From positions 2,328,501 to 2,392,500 of the forward strand of contig JADJIS010000003.1 in the NCBI GenBank assembly GCA_016706865.1: DNA of 64,000 nt, written 5' to 3'. Positions 17,627 to 27,453 of this stretch are shown in pieces (within the stretch, counting starts at the first letter, position 1; each line of letters starts with the position of its first letter). Both the position numbers and the translations under genes were made by a program. The notes under the pieces are model-generated. The model did no database searches, was not told the origin of the DNA, and saw only the letters and a list, made by a program, of their open reading frames with translations. This DNA comes from Bacteroidota bacterium. Its GTDB lineage: Bacteria; Bacteroidota; Bacteroidia; Chitinophagales; BACL12.

Positions 17627-19798
17627 ATGAAAAACTATTTATTAATCGCTACAGCATGTTTAACAATGATCTCCTGTAAAACCAAAAGTGAACCGGAGGA
17701 AGTGGTTCAGGGTCCCGGAAAGGTGACTTATCCCGGAACTTTAACAACTGACTCTTCATCTAATTATTTTGGAACCACAGTTAACGATCCATATCGTTGG
17801 TTGGAAGCTGAAGCAAATGAAGATTCTGCTGTGCGAAACTGGGTAACTGCCGAAAATGATATTACCGGCGATTATCTTGCGCAAATTCCATATCGCGAAC
17901 AGTTAAAAACACGCCTTGCCGAATTGGTTAATTATCCTAAAATGGGAGTTCCTTACAGATCGGGAAAATATTATTTTTATACTAAACACGATGGTGTTCA
18001 AAACCAAAGTGTATCATATTATCGCGAAGGATTAGAAGGCCCGGAAAAAGTATTTATCGATCCGAATAAATTATCGGAAGGTGGAACTTTGGTGCAGAAT
18101 TTTGCTGGATTTTCCAACGACAGAAAATATCTTGCAATTACAGAGAGCGGAGCAGGAAGCGACTGGAGTAATATATTGGTTAAAGATGTTGCAAAAAATG
18201 AATATTTAACTGACAAATTGGAATGGACAAAATTTAGTGGTGCTGCCTGGGTTGGTGATGGATTTTATTATAGTGCATACGATAAACCGAGCAAAACATT
18301 TACAGGAAACAGTATCAATCAAAAAGTGTTTTTTCATAAATTAGGAACTCCGCAATCTACAGATAAATTAATTTATAAGGATCCTAAAAATCCGACTTTT
18401 TATTTGGGAGCACAAACAACCGAAGACGAACGTTATTTGTTTATTAATATTAGTCCTGGCACTTCAGGAAGTTCAATTTTATGGAAAGACCTTCGAATTC
18501 CAAATGATAATTTTAAAACCTTATTTGAAGGATTTGAAAATGAATACACTGTTTTGGATAATGATGATGATAAATTAATTGTTTTCACCAATCACAATGC
18601 ACCAAATTATAAAGTGGTTCAGGTTGATCCAAAAAATCCGGAACCTGAAAACTGGAAAGTGATTATCGCCGAACAGGATGAAATATTAAGTAATGTTTCT
18701 TTAGCAGGGGGAAAAATATTTGCGTCCTATTTAAAAGATGTTCGCCCAGTGGTATTCCAATTTTCCAGAACAGGAAAGGCGGAACGTCAGATCACATTAC
18801 CCAACGATGGAATTGGAGGAAATGTTGCTGGATTTAATGGTGAAAAAGATGATGAATTCGTATTCTTTTCCTTTACTACTTTTCTTTCTCCGGCCGACAT
18901 TTATAAATATGATATCAAATCAGGGAAATTAGATCTGTATAAAAAATCTGAAATAAAATTTGATGCTTCCGGTTATGAGATGAAACAAGTATTTTATTCC
19001 AGTAAAGATGGTACAAAAGTTCCGATGTTTATCGTGCATAAAAAAGGAATTGAATTAGATGGAAAAAATCCATGTTTATTATATGGTTATGGTGGATTTA
19101 ATATCGCTCTTCCTCCAAATTTTAATACTGCTCGTTTAGCAATGCTTGAACAAGGATTCGTGTATGCAGTTGCAAATATTCGCGGAGGTTCAGAATATGG
19201 TGAAGCCTGGCATGAGGCTGCAATGTTTGAAAAGAAACAAAATGTTTTCGACGATTTTATTGCCGCTGCAGAATATTTAATTAATAAAGGATATACTTCC
19301 AATACCAAGCTCGCCATTTCAGGAAGAAGTAACGGCGGATTATTGGTTGGTGCGTGTATGACACAACGTCCCGATCTTTATGCAGTTGCTTTACCGGGTG
19401 TTGGTGTTATGGATATGTTGCGTTATCATAAATTTACAGTTGGACATGGCTGGATAACAGAATATGGTTGTGCCGACAGTTCTGCTGAGGCATTTAATTA
19501 TTTACATAAATATTCGCCACTGCATAATTTAAAAGCAGGAACAAAATATCCTGCAACTTTGGTTACAACAGCCGATCATGACGATCGTGTAGTTCCTGGT
19601 CACTCCTTTAAATATGCCGCAGCATTGCAAGCAGCACAGGCTCCTGACGGTGCTCCTTGTTTGATCCGCATTGATACCGAGGCAGGACATGGTGCAGGAA
19701 AACCACTTGCAAAAATTATTCAGGAGGATGCCGATTGGATAAGTTTTACCATGTGGAACGTTGGCATCAAACATCTTACATTAAAAGACAAACCGTAA
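17627..19798 (+). CDS. Prolyl oligopeptidase family serine peptidase (S9A), lipoprotein
   Basis: A 723-residue peptidase that cleaves short peptides after proline. The ATG at 17627 gives a lipoprotein signal with lipobox MISC at about 14-17; the frame can be extended to a TTG at 17579, but that would destroy the signal. The N-terminal half is the S9 propeller (DPYRWLEAEANEDSAVRNWV; YYFYTKHDGVQNQSVSYY). The C-terminal alpha/beta-hydrolase holds the catalytic Ser568 (SGRSNGGLL), the Asp motif ADHDDRV (649-655) and His688 (EAGHGAG). The lipid anchor places it in the cell envelope. It is transcribed alone and ends at the strong terminator at 19820. Confidence 0.96.
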   Translation: MKNYLLIATACLTMISCKTKSEPEEVVQGPGKVTYPGTLTTDSSSNYFGTTVNDPYRWLEAEANEDSAVRNWVTAENDITGDYLAQIPYREQLKTRLAELVNYPKMGVPYRSGKYYFYTKHDGVQNQSVSYYREGLEGPEKVFIDPNKLSEGGTLVQNFAGFSNDRKYLAITESGAGSDWSNILVKDVAKNEYLTDKLEWTKFSGAAWVGDGFYYSAYDKPSKTFTGNSINQKVFFHKLGTPQSTDKLIYKDPKNPTFYLGAQTTEDERYLFINISPGTSGSSILWKDLRIPNDNFKTLFEGFENEYTVLDNDDDKLIVFTNHNAPNYKVVQVDPKNPEPENWKVIIAEQDEILSNVSLAGGKIFASYLKDVRPVVFQFSRTGKAERQITLPNDGIGGNVAGFNGEKDDEFVFFSFTTFLSPADIYKYDIKSGKLDLYKKSEIKFDASGYEMKQVFYSSKDGTKVPMFIVHKKGIELDGKNPCLLYGYGGFNIALPPNFNTARLAMLEQGFVYAVANIRGGSEYGEAWHEAAMFEKKQNVFDDFIAAAEYLINKGYTSNTKLAISGRSNGGLLVGACMTQRPDLYAVALPGVGVMDMLRYHKFTVGHGWITEYGCADSSAEAFNYLHKYSPLHNLKAGTKYPATLVTTADHDDRVVPGHSFKYAAALQAAQAPDGAPCLIRIDTEAGHGAGKPLAKIIQEDADWISFTMWNVGIKHLTLKDKP

Positions 19799-19819
19799 AA
19801 TAATTTTTTTAACACATTG

Positions 19820-19853
19820 AAAGAGCGGGGTTTATACTCTCGCTCTTTTTTTT
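19820..19853 (+). terminator. Rho-independent terminator of the oligopeptidase gene
   Basis: The stem AAAGAGCG (19820-19827) pairs with CGCTCTTT (19841-19848) around a 13-nt loop, and the right arm runs into an eight-base T-tract. Confidence 0.9.
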
Positions 19854-19920
19854 GTGCCATTAATTTTCTCGTCATCATTAAAAATTATTAATATTGTAGA
19901 CAATTCTAATCCACACAATT

Positions 19921-22266
19921 ATGAATAAGTATTTATTGACAGGCGTTTTGTGCATTATTGCACAGTTCTGCATTGGTCAGACCACTGGTGACTACCAAAG
20001 AATTACAAACAAAGGAACCTTACCTTCTGAAGTGTATACCCCTTCCACTGAAAAATATTACGATGAAATTCAGTTGATAGAAGCGGACATTTCAAAACAA
20101 GAAATAAAGACCAAACAACAATACTATTTGGAAAGCGGATTTTCAATCGACGAGATGATGCGAAGCGGAACGGTTTTATATAATCCCGAATACAATTCTT
20201 ATCTGGAGTCAATTGCAGATGAGTTGTTAAAAGGTGATCCTGAATTACGAAGCAGAGTGCATTTTTATTTGTTGCGTTCACCTGTTGTAAATGCATTTGC
20301 AGGCGCGGGTGGAAATATTTTTATCAGTATGGGCTTGATCGCCATGCTCGACAACGAAGCTCAACTCGCTTATGTAATGGGACATGAAATTGGGCATATT
20401 GCACGTGAACACGGTCTTGATTTTTATATGGAGGCCACAGAGATTGATAAAAAAAGTTCTAAAAATTCTTTGCTCAAAAAATCCTCTTTCGATAATACCA
20501 TGATCACCAAAAACAGGTATTCACAAACACTGGAAACGGAGGCGGATGATTACGGTATTCAAACTTTGATCAGAACAAAATATTATGCTGACACTAGTAC
20601 ATTAGATGCTGTATTCGACGTATTAAAATATTCCTATTTACCCTATGAAAATGTAAGTTTCCCAATAGAATTTTTTGAAGGACCTCATTATGTTATTTCA
20701 AAGAATTTAAAAATGGATTCCGTAAAAAAGATCAGCGGAACACCGGAAACTGTTTCGGCGAAAGAAGCGAATAAAAGCACGCATCCAAGTATAGCCGAAA
20801 GAAGAGAGGGTGTTCGCGAATTCATGCGTAATGTAAATACCGATAATCGCGAACCATATCTGATCTCTGAAAATAAATTTCTTGCATTGCGCAATATAGC
20901 AAGATATGAATTGCCGATGTTTTATTTACACAATAATTATTTTCAGGATGCTATTTATTCTTCTTATCTCATCCTCCAAAAAGAACCGGGAAATAAATAT
21001 CTGGAAAAGATCATTGCAAAATCGCTTACCGGACTTACGAAATTCAGAAACAGTAAGGATGATGAAGTGTATGCTGAAAAAGCCCGTTTCGAAACTTATG
21101 AGGGAGAACAACAACAATTATATTTTTTATTGTGGGCGATGAATGATGTGGAATTAAATGTAATGTCGCTGAACTATACCTTTAACTTACATTTAAAATA
21201 TCCTGAGGATAAAGAAATATTACCAATTTGTGAATCTTTGGTGAACGACCTTGTTTTTTATCATTTTAATGATGAACACGATTTTTATGAGGATAAAACA
21301 GTGTCGAGAGATAGTTTATATACCTTATCAAATATCGCAAATCCAAAAATAAAAGTGGTCATTAGTGAAAAGTCCACAAAAAAATCGCGCAAATTAGCTA
21401 CTGTAAGAGCAAAAAGAGCATCAACGGAAAAAATAAGAGCGGATAAATACAAAAAACCTTTGCTCTACGCTTATTATGATTATTGGGAAAACAAAGAATT
21501 CCGTAAGTTATGGAACGATGCAGTAGCTGAACGCGACGAACGGGAAGCAAATGCAAAAGCCTATAAAAAAGCAGGGATAAAATATGTGAACAAAGGAGAT
21601 ACACGCGATTATTTTTATGCCTCCAAACTCGGAATTGATAAAGTAGTGGTGGTAAATCCTTTTTACAGAAGAATAGATCTGCGTAAAAATGGAGGAATAG
21701 AATATGTTTCCGGCGAACAGGGAGAAATTAATTATATGGATATCCTGAAAGACAATGCTGCATTATTGGAAATGGATCTTGAAATTATCGACCCTTTAAC
21801 ATTGGAAAATACAGATGCCGAGAAGTTCACTGATATGACGGAGCTTAACGACTGGTTTTCTGAACAACTCGATTTTGGAAATATCAATATGCCGGGATAT
21901 AATCAGGCCATGATAGATTCCATCGCCAATAAATACAATACCGATTATTTTTTATGGACGGGCATTATTTCCATGCGCGACAGACAAAATATTTTAGGAC
22001 CATTGGTTTATATTGCATTATCGCCATTCTTCCCGCCTTTATTACCCTATGGCATATATGAATTAGCCTCACCGGAATATGAGTTCTTTTATCTTAGTCT
22101 TTTATATAATGTAAAGACACGTGAAGCCAACGTATTAAAATTTTTATTCCTCGACAATAATGATACAAGGGCAATATTAAATTCGCATACTTACGAAATG
22201 TTGTATGAGATCTCCACGGAACCAAAAAATTCAAATAACACAGTTACCACAACCACCTCAAATTAA
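19921..22266 (+). CDS. M48-family metalloprotease with long C-terminal extension
   Basis: A 781-residue secreted zinc protease. Residues 1-20 are a signal peptide (CIIAQFCIGQ). The M48 domain covers about 70-290: NAFAGAGGNIFISMGL (124-139), the zinc-binding HEIGH (155-159) and the third-ligand motif ETEAD (205-209). A helical, perhaps TPR-like stretch follows (about 300-480), then a basic segment, then a C-terminal region (about 540-770) that I do not recognise; it includes a hydrophobic LGPLVYIALSPFFPPLLPYG. Periplasmic M48 proteins such as BepA act in outer-membrane protein quality control, a possible role here. It is 18 bp upstream of the barrel gene 22285, likely co-transcribed. Confidence 0.9.
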   Translation: MNKYLLTGVLCIIAQFCIGQTTGDYQRITNKGTLPSEVYTPSTEKYYDEIQLIEADISKQEIKTKQQYYLESGFSIDEMMRSGTVLYNPEYNSYLESIADELLKGDPELRSRVHFYLLRSPVVNAFAGAGGNIFISMGLIAMLDNEAQLAYVMGHEIGHIAREHGLDFYMEATEIDKKSSKNSLLKKSSFDNTMITKNRYSQTLETEADDYGIQTLIRTKYYADTSTLDAVFDVLKYSYLPYENVSFPIEFFEGPHYVISKNLKMDSVKKISGTPETVSAKEANKSTHPSIAERREGVREFMRNVNTDNREPYLISENKFLALRNIARYELPMFYLHNNYFQDAIYSSYLILQKEPGNKYLEKIIAKSLTGLTKFRNSKDDEVYAEKARFETYEGEQQQLYFLLWAMNDVELNVMSLNYTFNLHLKYPEDKEILPICESLVNDLVFYHFNDEHDFYEDKTVSRDSLYTLSNIANPKIKVVISEKSTKKSRKLATVRAKRASTEKIRADKYKKPLLYAYYDYWENKEFRKLWNDAVAERDEREANAKAYKKAGIKYVNKGDTRDYFYASKLGIDKVVVVNPFYRRIDLRKNGGIEYVSGEQGEINYMDILKDNAALLEMDLEIIDPLTLENTDAEKFTDMTELNDWFSEQLDFGNINMPGYNQAMIDSIANKYNTDYFLWTGIISMRDRQNILGPLVYIALSPFFPPLLPYGIYELASPEYEFFYLSLLYNVKTREANVLKFLFLDNNDTRAILNSHTYEMLYEISTEPKNSNNTVTTTTSN

Positions 22267-22284
22267 ATCCCAACGCACAACAAA

Positions 22285-23049
22285 ATGAAAAATCGTATAA
22301 TATATTTATTGATCCCATTTTTATTTGTAACACAAATGAATGCGCAATCGGTGGGATACCAGGGGAAGAAGTTTATGGCGGAACTTGGTTATTCACCACT
22401 TACTAATATCGCTGCAAAATATTTCAGTTATGCATTGGCAGATGACCACTATGCAGAAGGAAATGATCCACTCCTTTTCAAACATGTAGTTAAGGTTAGT
22501 GTAGAATATACACTATTTAACAGCGGTTCATTGGTTGTAAGGTATAATCCTTTTAATTATACATCCAATATAAATTATTATTCTGTTAATGATGATCTCA
22601 CTGATCTTATCGGCGTTGAAAGCAAGGGACATATGATATCGTTGGGATATAAAATGTATACAACAGCAACCCCTGCCCCTCTTGGAACTTATTTCGGTTT
22701 GTATTTTACACGTTATTCTTTTTCTACAGAGTTGGTGCAAAGTGAATTCAGCAGAAATAAAGTTCCTGAGGAACTTGCCAATTATCAATGGGATCAAAGC
22801 ACTACAATGGGTATTTCCTTAAGTTATGGAGTTAAAACAATCTTCTGGGATAAGGTTACCATGGATATATCGTTAGAAGCCGGTTATTTTTTAGATAATA
22901 CGCATACAAACAGCTCTTTCGACAATGAATTATTGGGTGGCGACTATCAAATTTCCTCCTCAACTTATCCGCAGGGCAATACGATAAAAAACGCACGGGC
23001 GTTCTTTTTTGCTGTTCCAACTGTGGCATTTGGATATTTGGCTTTCTGA
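22285..23049 (+). CDS. Secreted protein, probable outer-membrane beta-barrel
   Basis: A 254-residue protein with a signal peptide (LLIPFLFVTQMNAQ) followed by alternating aromatic/polar strands (YTLFNSGSLVVRYNPFNY, HMISLGYKMYTT, GTYFGLYFTRYSF, TTMGISLSYGVKT, AFFFAVPTVAFGYLAF) and a terminal Phe, all typical of a small outer-membrane barrel. No family was recognised. Its position 18 bp after the M48 protease suggests that the two act together, for example protease and client or partner. Confidence 0.75.
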   Translation: MKNRIIYLLIPFLFVTQMNAQSVGYQGKKFMAELGYSPLTNIAAKYFSYALADDHYAEGNDPLLFKHVVKVSVEYTLFNSGSLVVRYNPFNYTSNINYYSVNDDLTDLIGVESKGHMISLGYKMYTTATPAPLGTYFGLYFTRYSFSTELVQSEFSRNKVPEELANYQWDQSTTMGISLSYGVKTIFWDKVTMDISLEAGYFLDNTHTNSSFDNELLGGDYQISSSTYPQGNTIKNARAFFFAVPTVAFGYLAF

Positions 23050-23066
23050 TTTTCACCAAAATCCAT

Positions 23067-23074
23067 TACCTTTG
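23067..23074 (+). promoter_or_regulatory. Putative -7 box TACCTTTG for tRNA-Arg
   Basis: TACCTTTG matches the Bacteroidota -7 consensus fully and ends 9 bp before the mature 5' end of the tRNA, which is a fitting start-site distance. Confidence 0.6.
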
Positions 23075-23083
23075 CGCCATTCC

Positions 23084-23157
23084 GGCCCGGTAGCTCAGCT
23101 GGATAGAGCATCAGCCTTCTAAGCTGGGGGTCATTGGTTCGAATCCAATCCGGGTCA
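23084..23157 (+). tRNA. tRNA-Arg (anticodon TCT)
   Basis: The cloverleaf folds by eye: acceptor GGCCCGG/CCGGGTC (with one G-T pair), D arm GCTC...GAGC, anticodon arm TCAGC-CTTCTAA-GCTGG with anticodon TCT, variable GGGTC, T arm ATTGG-TTCGAAT-CCAAT, discriminator A. No CCA is encoded. It reads AGA codons. It lies just downstream of the barrel gene and 174 bp from the end of the OLD-like ATPase gene. Confidence 0.97.
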
Positions 23158-23330
23158 CTTTATACTTCTGCAAACCTTGGTAAATCTAAGATTTATGGAG
23201 GATTTGTTTTTGACAAAACAACGGTAAATAAAACTTAATAGTCAAATGTCTCTACCCTTAATTAGTTGAAAGTTAAAGTAAACAATTAAATTTATTTAAA
23301 AAATATTCCCAAGATATAATTTGATGAGAT

Positions 23331-25376
23331 TTACAAAGAATTATTATCAGTGATAAATTTATGAACTTTTGTTGTTATTGATTTTGCTTGGTCACTCATA
23401 GTCTCCCAAGATATATTTTGTGCAACTAAATTGGCAAGTTTATTTTTATAAAATGAATTAATAGTTCCGCTTTTTGCTCTTAATCCTTCCGGAAATTTAC
23501 CCTTCAATTTAATCTTTAAGTAATCTCCGAGGTATTGGGCTTGATAGTCATTTTGGTCAAGATTATAGCTTTCCCAATTTAATGATTTCAATTTGCCATG
23601 TAACATTGGCAAAAGAATTCTTAGCTCATGTGGCGAGAGTAAATTTTCAATTTCTCTAACTGAAAGCGCTTCATAGGTAAAATATTTGCTTTCCATTTCA
23701 GCTAGAAGCTTGTGTTTCCTTTCTTGATCCGAATCTCTATCAGCAATCAACAAAATCTTATTGCTTAAAAAACGCGCTTTAATGGCATCAATATTAGCTT
23801 TATCCTCTTCGTCTTCGTGATCAATTTCACTAAATAAATAATGGCTGACATTCGATCCACTGTATTCGAAAAATGAATAGTGTAAATCCTCCTTCAAAGT
23901 AGCTGGTGAATTTGAATATATTTCATAAGCCTTCAGGAAAGCTCGCAAAAATAATGTGTCAGAATGTCCTTCAACCCAAACACTACAGTTTGATAAATAT
24001 ACAGAAGAATTATTCACCCCTAATAATTCCAAAGCGTCAATATCAGAACTTTTTACGTTAGAAATTTGCCTGGCTCTTTTGTCTCCGGATCTATTTTCTC
24101 TAAAAGTAAAAATTGAAAGGTCAGTTTGGTAAGTTAAAGTAAGGTCTAGCAAATGGTTGGAATGAGTTGTAATAAAATACCTAAGATTTTTCTTATTTAG
24201 ATCAATATTATTCAGAAGTGTAGTTAGTAATATTCTTTGAAAACCTGGATGCAAATTTAATTCCGGTTCTTCAATAAAAATCCAAGCGCCATCTTTTGCA
24301 GTAAAAATTGGATATAATAATAAAATACAGGCTTGAATTCCATCTCCGAATCTATGAATGTCATGCTCCACCTCATCCAAATACAAATAAATATGCTTCT
24401 CTCGATCCTCACGCGCTTGTTTCGCAATAATATCAACATCCTTACCAGAGAAAAAAGTTTTAGACAAGAACTTTTCAAAAGCCTCAAACCCCGCGCGGAT
24501 TTTTCTCTCATTATTTCTTGCAAATAAAATATCTTGGAAAAAATCTAAACCTGTACTGATCTTTATTTCATTTAACTCGCCATATTTAAAATAATTTTTA
24601 AGGATTGTCCCTTCATAAATATTTGTGGTTAACTTACCCGCATCAGTTCCTTTTGAAGCATTAAAAAGTGTTGTTAAAGTTCTAAGAATTGGGATGTAAA
24701 TTCGTTCAGAAGGATAATCATAAATTATCTTATTTGCCAGGTAATACTGAATTAATGGCAAAATTTCTTTACAATATTCGGCGAGATTTTTTCTATCTGA
24801 GAGGGATAATGTAATTGCATTTCTCTGAGCATATTCTTGGTAAACTGGCCTTACTTCGTCATTTACTAATTCAATCGCAACAAGTAATTGGGAATTTATA
24901 TACTCCATTGATCGATTAAAAACATTGATCGATGTTTCGTTTAAACTTTCAATACTTTTTATAATGTTTTGAAAATATTGCTTGTTTATTTCTATATTCT
25001 CAATATTTCCACTGTTAAAATAATCCTTTAATGCAGGTGATCTATCATCGAAAAAAGAGCCATAAGGAGTTGTTTTTCTAACATCACTTATCTTAATTGA
25101 AATAATCGCATCAGGTTGAAATCTATTAAAATTTTCTTTTATTGCTTTTTTAAGAGATTCTAAATTGTTTATTGTTTGTGAAGAAGGAACAACTTTATGA
25201 AAAGTTTTATTAAGCAAATTCCTAAGGAATGTGCTTTTTCCGGAGTTATTTGCACCAACAAAGAAATTTATTTTACTTAGTGGACCAAAATAAGATAATT
25301 TTTTATCAGGGACCTCTTCAACAAAATTTAGAGCTTCAATATCTTGAAAAAAATTGTCATCAGTAATTATAAACAT
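23331..25376 (-). CDS. OLD-like AAA ATPase with TOPRIM-like C-terminus
   Basis: A 681-residue protein built as an SMC/ABC-type ATPase: P-loop GANNSGKS (41-48), a long insert, an ABC-like signature RFGDGIQA (342-349), Walker B IFIEEPELNLHPG (366-378) and switch TTHSNHLLD (403-411). The C-terminal part looks like the TOPRIM nuclease of OLD-family proteins: VEGHSD (468-473), IADRDSD (544-550) and REIENLL (574-580). Single-gene OLD nucleases include phage-defence proteins, so a defence role is plausible but not shown; no partner (UvrD-like helicase, reverse transcriptase) is next to it. It lies alone, tail to tail with tRNA-Arg. Other DUF4435-type ATPases are an alternative. Confidence 0.8.
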   Translation of the reverse strand: MFIITDDNFFQDIEALNFVEEVPDKKLSYFGPLSKINFFVGANNSGKSTFLRNLLNKTFHKVVPSSQTINNLESLKKAIKENFNRFQPDAIISIKISDVRKTTPYGSFFDDRSPALKDYFNSGNIENIEINKQYFQNIIKSIESLNETSINVFNRSMEYINSQLLVAIELVNDEVRPVYQEYAQRNAITLSLSDRKNLAEYCKEILPLIQYYLANKIIYDYPSERIYIPILRTLTTLFNASKGTDAGKLTTNIYEGTILKNYFKYGELNEIKISTGLDFFQDILFARNNERKIRAGFEAFEKFLSKTFFSGKDVDIIAKQAREDREKHIYLYLDEVEHDIHRFGDGIQACILLLYPIFTAKDGAWIFIEEPELNLHPGFQRILLTTLLNNIDLNKKNLRYFITTHSNHLLDLTLTYQTDLSIFTFRENRSGDKRARQISNVKSSDIDALELLGVNNSSVYLSNCSVWVEGHSDTLFLRAFLKAYEIYSNSPATLKEDLHYSFFEYSGSNVSHYLFSEIDHEDEEDKANIDAIKARFLSNKILLIADRDSDQERKHKLLAEMESKYFTYEALSVREIENLLSPHELRILLPMLHGKLKSLNWESYNLDQNDYQAQYLGDYLKIKLKGKFPEGLRAKSGTINSFYKNKLANLVAQNISWETMSDQAKSITTKVHKFITDNNSL

Positions 25377-25509
25377 TGCTTGTCATTTTAATTAAATAAT
25401 AAGGTTTATTTAAGTATTCAAAATTACAAAATTTGGTTCGCAATAATGACATAGGTGTATTACGTAAGGATTGAAAAAACATTTGTTCAATAATTTTTGA
25501 TTTTTGTAT

Positions 25510-25550
25510 CTTCATCAAACCATTGATTGATGAAGTAGAAAGTTGATGAA
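25510..25550. promoter_or_regulatory. Inverted repeat upstream of the OLD-like ATPase
   Basis: CTTCATCAA (25510-25518) and TTGATGAAG (25527-25535) form a perfect 9-bp inverted repeat with an 8-bp spacer; TTGATGAA recurs at 25543-25550. It lies about 135 bp upstream of the ATPase start in the 292-bp divergent gap, where an operator would be expected. No regulator gene is adjacent. Confidence 0.4.
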
Positions 25551-25668
25551 ACATTCCTATATTGGTTCTTAGAATCGGTATAAGCAAGATTTGAGTATTT
25601 TTATATAAATGACTGATTAACTATGTATCATATTATTCCTTACCTTTATTATAATTAAACACTTCTAT

Positions 25669-27393
25669 ATGAAAATATTTACTTTATCACTCCTTCTGTT
25701 TATCTCCTCCCAAACAATTTTTGCCCAAATAGTAGGCTCCAATGTATTTATTAAGGGAACTTATGTGGAAGCCGGTATTAATTCCTGCGGTGCTTTTGGT
25801 TCCGACGCATTACCTCCTGTAGGTTATCATCCAACGGAGGGTACTGGTGTAAGTTTTGTTGCCGACAGCGATATGGATGGATGGGAAATTGGGTCTCCAC
25901 TTTATTGTGGTGATTATTCAGTGCCAGGGTCCCCTGTTGAAGGCTGGGCAATTCAGATCGGCGCATCGGTTTGGGTAAATACTGATCAATCATGTGCCAG
26001 TAGTGATATACCCGGTTCACTAACCGATTATTCTACCGCTCCCGTTGCCTCTTCCGCTACCTGGGAAGGTAATATCGTATCTCCTAGTTTGAATATTCAG
26101 CAAAAAACAGTTGTGAAAACGAACAAACGATTTTTAACCACAACAATTACACTTACAAATACAGGGGCAACCGCATTAAATGATGTTTATTATATGCGTA
26201 ATATCGATCCTGATAATGATCAACCTTGGAGTGCCGATTTTACTACTGCTAATACTATAGTTTCAAATCCACCTATTGGTTCCGATGCACTTGTAACTTC
26301 AGAAGGATTAACTTACGGTTGTTATTTGGGTATTGGCGCAAGAAACAGCAATGCAAGAGTATCTTATGGAAATTTTTCCACTGCTGATGGGTTACCATCT
26401 GATGTTTGGAACGGAACCAGCGGATATTCCATTATCGGAAGTTCAACAGGTGATATAGCAAATTCAATTTCATTTTACATTCCAACCATTGCAGCAGGAG
26501 CAACAGAAACTATTGCATTTGTATACATATTTTCACCCGATGTTGTGGAAGAAGCACTTGCTACAACGGGTGATGCATTTGTTTGTGAAGCTGCCACCGG
26601 AATTACGACAACAGTAAGCACAACTACTGCAAATTTCAATTGGACTCCCGTTGCAGGGGCCACTGGATATACTCTTAAATATCGCCCAACCGCTGGTGGA
26701 ACATGGATAAATGTACCGGTTGTTGCACCACCGGTTACATTAACCGGATTAACAGAATGTACCTCATACGATTATAAATTAATTACTACCTGTGCAGGTG
26801 CAATTTCACCTGCAAGTATGGGAACATTTACCACCTCATGTTTTCCTTGCGCTTCAGCACCTACGGGATTATTTGCTGATAATATCACAACTACTTCCGC
26901 TAAATTACATTGGACCGCAGATCCGGATGCAATTAAATATAAAGTGAGTTATGCACCGGTTGGAGGAACCGCAACTGTTGTAAATGCAACATCCAACTTT
27001 AAAACAATAGCAGGTTTAGCGCCCGGAACCACCTACAATTATAAAGTGAGAAGCCTTTGCGCTGCCGGTACACTTTCTGATTATTCTGCCACTGCATCAT
27101 TTACCACTTTATTGCGTTTAAACGAAAATGCAATTGCTGATGCACAGATCACAATTTATCCGAACCCTGCTTCCGATAATTTTACCATTGCTCTCGAAAA
27201 CTTTAATGAAGGCCAAGCAAATATTAAATTATTTGATATGCTTGGAAATATAATTCTGGAAGATATTATTACCGTAACAGAAAATAATTATACTGTTAAC
27301 CTAAACATTTCCGGAATATCAAACAGCATTTATTTATTAAGTGTAGAACAAAATGGATTTACATTAAATAAACAAGTGGTTATTGCTAAATAA
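25669..27393 (+). CDS. Secreted fibronectin type III protein with T9SS type A sorting domain
   Basis: A 574-residue protein with signal peptide MKIFTLSLLLFISSQTIFAQ. Residues ~25-300 form a beta-rich domain that I do not recognise, with conserved Cys and WSADFTTAN. Two fibronectin type III modules follow, at about 303-390 (TTANFNWTPVAGATGYTLKYR ... CTSYDYKL) and 393-480 (TSAKLHWTADPDAIKYKVSY ... TTYNYKVRSLC). The last ~80 residues are a type A sorting domain (ITIYPNPASDNF ... LLSVEQNG). It is expected on the cell surface, perhaps in binding. A TACCTTTA box (25641-25648) one base off the -7 consensus lies upstream. Confidence 0.9.
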   Translation: MKIFTLSLLLFISSQTIFAQIVGSNVFIKGTYVEAGINSCGAFGSDALPPVGYHPTEGTGVSFVADSDMDGWEIGSPLYCGDYSVPGSPVEGWAIQIGASVWVNTDQSCASSDIPGSLTDYSTAPVASSATWEGNIVSPSLNIQQKTVVKTNKRFLTTTITLTNTGATALNDVYYMRNIDPDNDQPWSADFTTANTIVSNPPIGSDALVTSEGLTYGCYLGIGARNSNARVSYGNFSTADGLPSDVWNGTSGYSIIGSSTGDIANSISFYIPTIAAGATETIAFVYIFSPDVVEEALATTGDAFVCEAATGITTTVSTTTANFNWTPVAGATGYTLKYRPTAGGTWINVPVVAPPVTLTGLTECTSYDYKLITTCAGAISPASMGTFTTSCFPCASAPTGLFADNITTTSAKLHWTADPDAIKYKVSYAPVGGTATVVNATSNFKTIAGLAPGTTYNYKVRSLCAAGTLSDYSATASFTTLLRLNENAIADAQITIYPNPASDNFTIALENFNEGQANIKLFDMLGNIILEDIITVTENNYTVNLNISGISNSIYLLSVEQNGFTLNKQVVIAK

Positions 27394-27412
27394 GACATTA
27401 ATTTATATTGAG

Positions 27413-27443
27413 ATCTCGACTTTAAAAGGTCGGGATTTTTTTT
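27413..27443 (+). terminator. Rho-independent terminator of the fibronectin-type cargo gene
   Basis: ATCTCGACT (27413-27421) pairs with GGTCGGGAT (27428-27436) around TTAAAA, with two G-U pairs, and is followed by a T8 tract. The heptamer array starts 11 bp further on. Confidence 0.85.
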
Positions 27444-27453
27444 GCACTAGCAG

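Noticed and set aside
25561..25580. ATTGGTTC...GAATCGG resembling the T arm of tRNA-Arg, as a possible attachment-site remnant beyond the OLD-like gene
   Set aside because: Only two short blocks match, with an insertion between them and no match to the 3' end of the tRNA; no integrase is present. Not enough to call an att site.
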